From JASBSR01 sp963847575 (GTDB lineage: Bacteria > Pseudomonadota > Gammaproteobacteria > SZUA-229), in assembly GCA_963847575.1 (NCBI GenBank), contig CAWKAL010000084.1:1-19672 (forward strand): 19,672 bases of DNA, given 5' to 3'. Position numbers and translations under genes: made by a program. The notes below the pieces were generated by a model. The model searched no databases. It saw only the letters and a program-made list of their open reading frames with translations, and was not told where the DNA came from. Of this stretch, positions 14,150-19,672 are shown in pieces (position 1 is the stretch's first letter; every line of letters begins with the position of its first letter).

Positions 14150-16225
14150 GTGTCTGAAAAAAACGATTTATTGATCGAACTGGGTACCGAGGAATTGCCG
14201 CCTAAGGCGTTGTTGCGCCTGTCGCAGGCGTTTACCCGGGGCGTGTGCGAGGGTTTGCAAAAAGCCGGTATGACAATCGGTGATGTGCATTCATTTGCGG
14301 CACCGCGCCGTCTTGCCATGCTGATCAAAAATGTGCCCGTCACACAGCCGGATCGCGAAGTTGAACGCAAGGGGCCTAGTGTGCAGGCCGCGTTTGGAGC
14401 CGATGGAAAACCCACCAAAGCGGTGGAGGGTTTTGCGCGTTCATGTGGTGTGTCTGTTGATGATCTACAACAGCAGGACACCGACAAGGGCGCGTGGCTG
14501 GTTTTTAAATCCACTGAAAAAGGCCAGGCGCTGGCAGGCATTATTGCTGATATCGTGAACCAGTCGCTGGCAAAACTGCCGATTCCAAAGCGTATGCGCT
14601 GGGGCAGCCGCAATTCAGAATTTGTACGGCCTGTGCACTGGCTGGTATTAATGCACGGTGAAAAAGTTATCGATGCCGAAATTATGGAAGTCACCAGTTC
14701 GAGTTCCACCCGCGGACATCGTTTTCATGCCGATAAAGAAATACGGTTAAAGCATGCAGCGGAGTATGCAACACGTCTGAAGCAGGAAGGTTATGTCATT
14801 GCCGATTTTGACGAGCGTAAAAACGAGATTCATAACCAGGTGTTGAAAACCGCAAAACAGCTCGGCGGGTCGGCAATGATTGATAACGACCTGCTTGACG
14901 AAGTGACTGCGCTGAATGAATGGCCGATAGCCGTTGCTGGCGAATTCGACAAGCAGTTTTTATCAGTGCCATCGGAAGCACTAATAAAAACCATGCAGGA
15001 CAACCAGAAATATTTTCCGGTTGTTGATAAAAACGACAAACTGAAAAACTGTTTTATCACTATTAGCAATATCGACAGCCGTTCTCCGGAAAAAGTCAAA
15101 GCCGGTAACGAGCGCGTGGTGCGTCCACGACTGACAGATGCAAAATTCTTCTGGGAGCAGGACCAGAAAAAACCGCTGGAGGAATTTGGTCGTGCACTGG
15201 ACAATGTTGTATTCCAGACAAAGCTCGGCAGCATTGGTGAAAAAACCCGGCGTGTAATGGTGTTGAGTGGCAGCATTGCAAAAATGCTGGGCGCCAATGT
15301 CGAACATGCGGAACGCGCCGCGCTGTTGAGCAAGTGTGACCTGATGACCGATATGGTCGGTGAGTTTGCAGAACTGCAGGGTGTTATGGGCAAGCGTTAT
15401 GCCCAGGTTGCAGGCGAGGCTAATGAAGTTGCGCTCGCGCTGGATGAACAGTACAAACCACGCGGTGCAGGTGATGACACTGCCAGCAATGTCATCGGAC
15501 AAATCCTTGCAATCAGCGACAAGATTGACACCCTGGTAGGTATTTTTGCGATTGGCCAGAAACCCACAGGTGAAAAAGACCCCTATGCACTGCGCCGCGC
15601 AGCACTTGGTGTTCTGCGCACCATCATCGAGCGAAATCTCGATCTCGATTTGCGTGTCATCATCAACGAAGCTTCCAGCCTGCTGGCGGATAAGGTTGAT
15701 TCCACTGCAGTGCAAGATGACGTGTTCGACTATATTCTTGAACGACTGCGCGCATACTATGCTGACAATGGCGTGACACCTGATGTGTTTGATGCAGTGT
15801 CAGCGCTGAAACCTTCGCGTCCGCTGGATTTTGACAAACGCATCAGGGCGGTGACAGCGTTTCGTGCCCTGCCGGAAGCAGAAAGCCTGGCCGCGGCCAA
15901 CAAGCGCGTTGGCAATATCCTGAAAAAAACCGACATCAGCAGCGCTATCAAAATTAATACCGGCCTGTTTGCAGAAGATGCAGAAAAAGCCCTGTACGAA
16001 AAGCTCAATGGGCTGCGTGCAAGTGTTGATGCGCTGTATGACAAGGGTGACTATGAAAAAGCATTGCGCAAATTGTCAGCCCTGCGTGAACCGGTCGATA
16101 CATTCTTTGACAAGGTCATGGTAATGGCAGATGACGAGGCTATAAAAAATAACCGCATCGCACTGCTCGAACAAATGAGCGCGCTGTTCCTGCGCGCCGC
16201 GGACTTATCAAGACTGCATCAATAG
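14150..16225 (+). CDS. glyS: Glycyl-tRNA synthetase beta subunit
   Basis: This subunit binds and positions tRNA-Gly for the alpha subunit. The GTG at 14150 gives MSEKNDLLIELGTEELPPKAL, the family's exact N-terminus, and a 691-residue protein (E. coli GlyS is 689). The upstream in-frame ATG at 14102 would add 16 residues and lies at the edge of the palindrome, so I reject it; neither start has a strong ribosome site. Conserved blocks include RRLAMLIKNVP, RMRWGSRNSEFVRPVHWLV, ALIKTMQDNQKYFPV, VVRPRLTDAKFFWEQD, the KCDLMTDMVGEFAELQGVMG block and DPYALRRAALGVLR. The C-terminal anticodon-binding-type region ends at FLRAADLSRLHQ. gmhB begins one base after the stop. Confidence 0.97.
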   Translation: MSEKNDLLIELGTEELPPKALLRLSQAFTRGVCEGLQKAGMTIGDVHSFAAPRRLAMLIKNVPVTQPDREVERKGPSVQAAFGADGKPTKAVEGFARSCGVSVDDLQQQDTDKGAWLVFKSTEKGQALAGIIADIVNQSLAKLPIPKRMRWGSRNSEFVRPVHWLVLMHGEKVIDAEIMEVTSSSSTRGHRFHADKEIRLKHAAEYATRLKQEGYVIADFDERKNEIHNQVLKTAKQLGGSAMIDNDLLDEVTALNEWPIAVAGEFDKQFLSVPSEALIKTMQDNQKYFPVVDKNDKLKNCFITISNIDSRSPEKVKAGNERVVRPRLTDAKFFWEQDQKKPLEEFGRALDNVVFQTKLGSIGEKTRRVMVLSGSIAKMLGANVEHAERAALLSKCDLMTDMVGEFAELQGVMGKRYAQVAGEANEVALALDEQYKPRGAGDDTASNVIGQILAISDKIDTLVGIFAIGQKPTGEKDPYALRRAALGVLRTIIERNLDLDLRVIINEASSLLADKVDSTAVQDDVFDYILERLRAYYADNGVTPDVFDAVSALKPSRPLDFDKRIRAVTAFRALPEAESLAAANKRVGNILKKTDISSAIKINTGLFAEDAEKALYEKLNGLRASVDALYDKGDYEKALRKLSALREPVDTFFDKVMVMADDEAIKNNRIALLEQMSALFLRAADLSRLHQ

Positions 16226-16226
16226 T

Positions 16227-16787
16227 ATGCTCACGAAACTCATAATTCTGGATCGTGATGGTGTGATAAATCATGACTCCGATGCCTATATCAAGAGCCC
16301 CGAAGAATGGATTCCTATCGATGGTAGCCTGGAAGCGATTGCACGCCTGACCCGCGGTGGCTACACGGTCACGGTAGCCAGCAACCAGTCGGGCATATCT
16401 CGCGGTTATTTCGATTTGCAAACACTGGCCGCAATGCACCGTAAAATGGATGAGCTGCTGGTGCCGCTGGGTGGCCGTGTCGAAGCGGTGTTTTTCTGCC
16501 CGCACAGTCCGCGTGACAAATGTGCTTGCAGAAAACCACAGCCAGGCTTATTGAATGAAATCAGCCAGCGTTTTTCCATGCCGCTCGATGACGTGCTGTT
16601 TGTAGGTGATACCATCAATGATGTGAACTGCGCACTCAATGCAGGTGCCCGGCCAGTGTTAGTAAAAACCGGAAAGGGTGAGCGCGCAACGCTGGAAAAA
16701 GATTCAAAAGGATTTGCTGATGTACCGGTATTCGCTGATCTAGCAGAAGTGGTTGATGCATTGCTGGATGCGGAGCAGGATTTATGA
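16227..16787 (+). CDS. gmhB: D-glycero-beta-D-manno-heptose 1,7-bisphosphate 7-phosphatase
   Basis: This HAD-family phosphatase removes the C7 phosphate in ADP-heptose synthesis for the LPS inner core. The 186-residue product has the HAD motif I LDRDG (D9, D11), SNQSG (52-56), the structural zinc site C91-x-H93 ... C99-x-C101, KPQPG (103-107) and GDT (127-129). The last is usually GDK in GmhB, a modest variation. The ATG lies one base after the glyS stop, and the end overlaps plsC by four bases (ATGA), so all three are likely one transcript. The order glyQ-glyS-gmhB-plsC is common in gammaproteobacteria. Confidence 0.93.
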   Translation: MLTKLIILDRDGVINHDSDAYIKSPEEWIPIDGSLEAIARLTRGGYTVTVASNQSGISRGYFDLQTLAAMHRKMDELLVPLGGRVEAVFFCPHSPRDKCACRKPQPGLLNEISQRFSMPLDDVLFVGDTINDVNCALNAGARPVLVKTGKGERATLEKDSKGFADVPVFADLAEVVDALLDAEQDL

Positions 16788-17539
16788 GCGCGCAGCGTAT
16801 GCCTTCAAAGCCGGTACTGTACATTCGATCGGTGCTTTTCTGGATCGGCTTTATGATTACCACGATTATTGTCGGCCTGGCAGTCATACTGGCATCGCCA
16901 TTCGAATCAGATGTGCGCCTGCGTATTTCAAAAACCTGGGCCATCGTCAGCCTCTGGCTGCTCAAGGTGATTTGCAAACTTGATTATCATATCGTCGGCA
17001 TGGAAAACATTGGTTCGCGAAATGCCATCGTGTTTTCCAAGCACCAGTCAACCTGGGAAACCATAGCGCTGCACGTCATCGTTCCGCTGGGGCGCTGGGT
17101 GTTCAAGCGCGAACTGATGCGTATCCCCTTGTTTGGCTGGGCGCTGGCGTGCACTGATCCGATCGCGATTGATCGTGGTGCCGGACGCGCTGCAGTTAAC
17201 CAGCTGGTGACCCGCGGGTCAGAAAAACTCAAGCGCGGAAAATGGGTAAACCTTTTTCCAGAAGGCACACGCACCGCACCCGGTGCGGCCAGCAAGTACA
17301 AAATGGGCGGCGCAATCCTTGCCGCTGAAAGCGGCTACCCGGTAATACCGATTGCGCATAATGCCGGCGAGTTCTGGCCACGCCACAGTTTTATCAAGTG
17401 GCCGGGCATGATCGAAGTACGCATCGGGCCTTATATCGAAAGCGCAGGCCGCAAACCGGACGATGTCATGCAAGATGCAAAAACATGGATTGAAAACGCC
17501 ATGCAGGAAATTTCGGATCCTGCGCGCTGGAAAAGATAA
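16784..17539 (+). CDS. plsC: 1-acyl-sn-glycerol-3-phosphate acyltransferase (PlsC family)
   Basis: This is a membrane-bound acyltransferase making phosphatidic acid. The 251-residue product has an N-terminal hydrophobic helix (about 12-37) and a second hydrophobic segment (51-64). The acyltransferase motifs follow: motif I KHQSTWE (H87, E92), motif II around KRELMRIPLFGWA (108-120), motif III NLFPEGTRT (156-164) and motif IV PVIPIAHNAGE. Motif I is H-x4-E rather than the standard H-x4-D; the conservative change is seen in a gammaproteobacterial subgroup and should keep the charge relay. It starts by a four-base overlap with gmhB and ends the operon, just before a palindrome that probably serves as its transcript end. 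Acyl-donor preference and whether it is the main PlsC are unknown. Confidence 0.9.
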   Translation: MSAQRMPSKPVLYIRSVLFWIGFMITTIIVGLAVILASPFESDVRLRISKTWAIVSLWLLKVICKLDYHIVGMENIGSRNAIVFSKHQSTWETIALHVIVPLGRWVFKRELMRIPLFGWALACTDPIAIDRGAGRAAVNQLVTRGSEKLKRGKWVNLFPEGTRTAPGAASKYKMGGAILAAESGYPVIPIAHNAGEFWPRHSFIKWPGMIEVRIGPYIESAGRKPDDVMQDAKTWIENAMQEISDPARWKR

Positions 17540-17551
17540 TTCTAAAAATAG

Positions 17552-17665
17552 TTATCCGCAGATGAACGCTGATGAACACTGATAAAAGCAAATAATATCA
17601 GGTTAGTGCGCCGCAGGCGCAAACCGAAATTGCTTTTACCTCAATCCGCGTTCATCCGTGGATAA
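17552..17665. repeat. Long imperfect palindrome (TTATCCGC..GATGAACGC type) between convergent genes
   Basis: Arms 17552-17591 (TTATCCGCAGATGAACGC...) and 17630-17665 (...GCGTTCATCCGTGGATAA) pair along most of their length with a few mismatches and a short bulge. The loop carries a perfect apical stem, GCGCC-GCA-GGCGC (17608-17620). It sits between the stop of plsC (+) and the stop of the TatD-family gene (-), so it may act as a bidirectional transcript end even though it lacks a classical T-run next to a GC stem. Confidence 0.75.
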
Positions 17666-17687
17666 TTAATATTTTATTTTTTTAATT

Positions 17688-18446
17688 TCAGAATCCAAAC
17701 AGGCGGTGGGCGTTGGCAGTTGTTTGTTCGGCGATTTCATCGGGCGATTCTTTGCGCAATTCTGCGATGAAGTTTAAAACATTGATTAAGTATGACGGTT
17801 CATTGCGTTCAGCGTTATGCAGGCTGTCTGGCTGGTCGGGTGCATCAGTTTCCAGTAAGAGTGACTCGAGTGGAATGCCCGCTGCGACCTTGTGCAGGCG
17901 GTTTGCGCGCTGATAGGTGATGCTGCCGCCGAGGCTGATGTAAAAACCGGCATCAATCAGTTGACGGGCCTGTTGAAGGCTGCCCGAATAACTGTGCACC
18001 ATGCCACGAAGTGCAGGGTGGCGTTTTAAATTCAATATCACGTCTTCAGTCGCGCGTACAGAATGTATGACGACTGGTTTGCCGTGGCGTTGGGCAATGT
18101 CGAGTTGCGCGGTAAAAAAGTTTAGTTGCAAAGTTTTATCGGGCTGGCCGTCACGGTAATCAAGTCCGCATTCGCCGACTGCAACACAGCTATGTTCCGC
18201 CAGTTGCTGATCGAGTTTATCCAGGTCACCAGTTGTATGCTGGTCTGCATAGTAGGGGTGAAGACCATAACAGGCGTGCAGATTTTCCTGGTTGCATAAA
18301 TCGGTAATGCGCTGCCAGTGCCCGGACCTGACGCCGGGAATAACGATGTGATCTACGCCTGCTGACTGCGCACGTGTGATGACGGCTTCGCGGTCCGCTG
18401 CAAATTCATCAAAGTCGAGATGGCAGTGCGCATCGACAAGTTTCAC
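17688..18446 (-). CDS. TatD-family metal-dependent hydrolase (YjjV-like)
   Basis: This is a 252-residue TIM-barrel metallohydrolase; family members are DNases or other phosphodiesterases. Metal ligands are visible: DAHCH (H7, H9), E92 in VGECGLDY, H128 in VVIHSVR, H151 in MVHSYSG and D201 in LETDAPD. The segment SYSGSLQQARQLIDAGFYI and the ITYQRANRLH stretch resemble YjjV more than TatD or YcfH. The start is GTG 18446; GGGGAG is 11 bases upstream, rather far. It lies 40 bases after the FIST gene on the same strand, suggesting co-transcription. Substrate unknown. Confidence 0.93.
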   Translation of the reverse strand: MKLVDAHCHLDFDEFAADREAVITRAQSAGVDHIVIPGVRSGHWQRITDLCNQENLHACYGLHPYYADQHTTGDLDKLDQQLAEHSCVAVGECGLDYRDGQPDKTLQLNFFTAQLDIAQRHGKPVVIHSVRATEDVILNLKRHPALRGMVHSYSGSLQQARQLIDAGFYISLGGSITYQRANRLHKVAAGIPLESLLLETDAPDQPDSLHNAERNEPSYLINVLNFIAELRKESPDEIAEQTTANAHRLFGF

Positions 18447-18486
18447 CTGCTTATGATCTCCCCTGGAGCTGGCACACGCGTTTGTC

Positions 18487-19599
18487 TCATGTAAACAGGG
18501 TTAATACACCGGTGTAACCATAGAGTTTGTCATGGTGGATTTCACCGTTGGCAAAAAAACCGGTGAGTGGAAAATCACCCAGGGTTTTTTGAATCATTTT
18601 AACTTCTTCGGAATCCTTGCCGAACTGTTCGCGGCCACGACCCATGCACGATATATAAATACCGCCCCTGGGCGTATGCTTGATACGCCTGGCCATGTTG
18701 TCAAGCATGTTCTGCATGTCGTCTATAGCGCTCTGGTTGTCACGACGACAAAAAATCAGTTCATTTCCTTCGGTCAGGTAGTCATTAATTGCAAAGGCCC
18801 TGTGTTCCAGGTCTACGCCGATAAGATTGCGCACAGTGTAATCACTGATATCGCTGTCGGGAATACAAAGGCCGGTAAACACACTGGCGGCACGATGTTT
18901 TAATTCTGCTTCTGTGCTGATGTGCATGTCTTCCATAAGCACATCCAGCGCCGGTTTGTTATCAAGCTTGAAGATCACGTTTTCCTGTGATTTAGCGATT
19001 TTGTGTTTGCTTCCAACCGGACTGCAGCCCTGGCTCAGGTTGGAAATAACGCCGATGTTTTCAGAAAACATAACACCTGAAACGCCGCCACTGTATACGT
19101 TGTCGGCTACCTGGAATTGTTTGTCACGCGACGAAGTCAGGCCACCGACAATAAAACTGTTTTTGATATGCTGCTGCAAATCGTGAATCAGGTTTTGGGT
19201 TTCAGGGTTAAACGGATCGCCATGAACCAGGCCAAAGCTGGTGCTGAATTCGCGCGGTGTTGACAGGTTGTCAGGAATTTCATTGCTATGGCTGATAAGC
19301 GGCAACATGGCAAACTCATTCTGGTCAAATTCTGCAAGCATGATGCTGGCTGCTGGCGTGTCATAGTGTTCGCCCTTGCTGGATATAACACCCATGCCGA
19401 GGGAGCCGACCCAATGCGTTATGCCGGATTTGCGTTTGCATTCGCGCAACAGTTTTTTGAAATCTGCGGACATGGCATCGGTGGCATAAATAAATCCAAA
19501 GTTTGCGGTCTCGGGAGCATTTTCGAGTTGCTGCAGGCAGTCATTAATGACTGCCTGTGCGGTACTGTGCTGGCTATTGATGCTGAAAAATTTTTGCAT
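18487..19599 (-). CDS. FIST-domain sensory protein
   Basis: The 370-residue protein has a FIST N-terminal part (about 1-200) and a FIST C-terminal part (about 205-365). Recognisable segments are HWVGSLGMGVIS, SFIVGGLTSSRD, SGGVSGVMFSENIGV and, near the end, ISCMGRG (the Cys-x-x-Arg-Gly type motif) and TGFFANGEIHHDKLYGYTGVLTLF, which are hallmarks of the family. FIST proteins are predicted to bind small ligands and often feed signal-transduction systems. This one stands without a fused kinase or receiver and is cytoplasmic (no signal peptide, no TM). The ATG at 19599 has only a weak ribosome site. Ligand and partner are unknown. Bases 19600-19672 hold no gene that I can see. Confidence 0.9.
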   Translation of the reverse strand: MQKFFSINSQHSTAQAVINDCLQQLENAPETANFGFIYATDAMSADFKKLLRECKRKSGITHWVGSLGMGVISSKGEHYDTPAASIMLAEFDQNEFAMLPLISHSNEIPDNLSTPREFSTSFGLVHGDPFNPETQNLIHDLQQHIKNSFIVGGLTSSRDKQFQVADNVYSGGVSGVMFSENIGVISNLSQGCSPVGSKHKIAKSQENVIFKLDNKPALDVLMEDMHISTEAELKHRAASVFTGLCIPDSDISDYTVRNLIGVDLEHRAFAINDYLTEGNELIFCRRDNQSAIDDMQNMLDNMARRIKHTPRGGIYISCMGRGREQFGKDSEEVKMIQKTLGDFPLTGFFANGEIHHDKLYGYTGVLTLFT

Positions 19600-19672
19600 G
19601 CGGTGCTCGGTTGGTGAATGCCCAGTCTACTACGTCTCATGGATGAAATTACACTCGGATATCAACCACAAA

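Noticed and set aside
14981..15715. 244-codon minus-strand frame inside glyS
   Set aside because: It lies fully antisense to a well-conserved gene and shows no domain; it follows from the codon composition of glyS.
1..19672. CRISPR array, tRNA or rRNA genes, intact insertion sequence
   Set aside because: No regularly spaced direct repeats, no cloverleaf-like segments with conserved T-arm, no rRNA segments and no transposase frame were seen on either strand.

Overview
The window looks like chromosomal DNA of a gammaproteobacterium. The evidence is a split glycyl-tRNA synthetase (glyQ, glyS) followed by gmhB (LPS heptose) and plsC, a Gram-negative outer-membrane/secretion gene pair, a TusA-type protein and a DsrC/TusE-family protein. 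Genus cannot be read from the sequence. No tRNA, rRNA, CRISPR array or intact transposase gene was seen.

Bases 1-4550 (+): a molybdenum oxidoreductase locus. A NapA/NarB-like catalytic subunit is cut by the window's left edge. It is followed by a four-cluster ferredoxin subunit and a DmsC-type membrane anchor, then a short stretch resembling the end of MobB (cofactor synthesis), then an intact DsrC-family protein. Two single-base frame disruptions lie in this locus, near 240 and near 3005. All other genes in the window read through cleanly, so the oxidoreductase is either decaying or carries local sequence errors.

Bases 4739-7540 (+): a two-gene operon. The first gene encodes a TPR plus outer-membrane beta-barrel protein (Slam/DUF560-like). 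The second encodes a secreted FecR-domain protein whose C-terminal half resembles the TbpB-like barrel of Slam cargo. This is a candidate type XI secretion pair and the most interesting system here. Bases 7760-9322 (+) encode a bitopic inner-membrane protein with a long cytoplasmic coiled coil and a periplasmic SPOR-like end, closed by a strong terminator.

Bases 9372-10399 are intergenic and full of repeats: two inverted copies of one element, several hairpins and two REP-like palindromes. A 60-residue unknown gene follows at 10400.

Bases 10620-12760 (-): a TusA-like sulfur carrier overlapping an MnmA/ThiI-like PP-loop enzyme (probable RNA thiolation pair), and an unknown helical protein. 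Bases 13005-17539 (+): glyQ-glyS-gmhB-plsC. An imperfect palindrome is inserted between glyQ and glyS. Bases 17688-19599 (-): a TatD-family hydrolase and a FIST-domain sensor protein.

Two threads connect the genes. One is sulfur trafficking: a DsrC-like protein without the terminal cysteine, a TusA-like protein and a thiolase-like PP-loop enzyme. The other is a set of long palindromic repeats that occupy several intergenic gaps.
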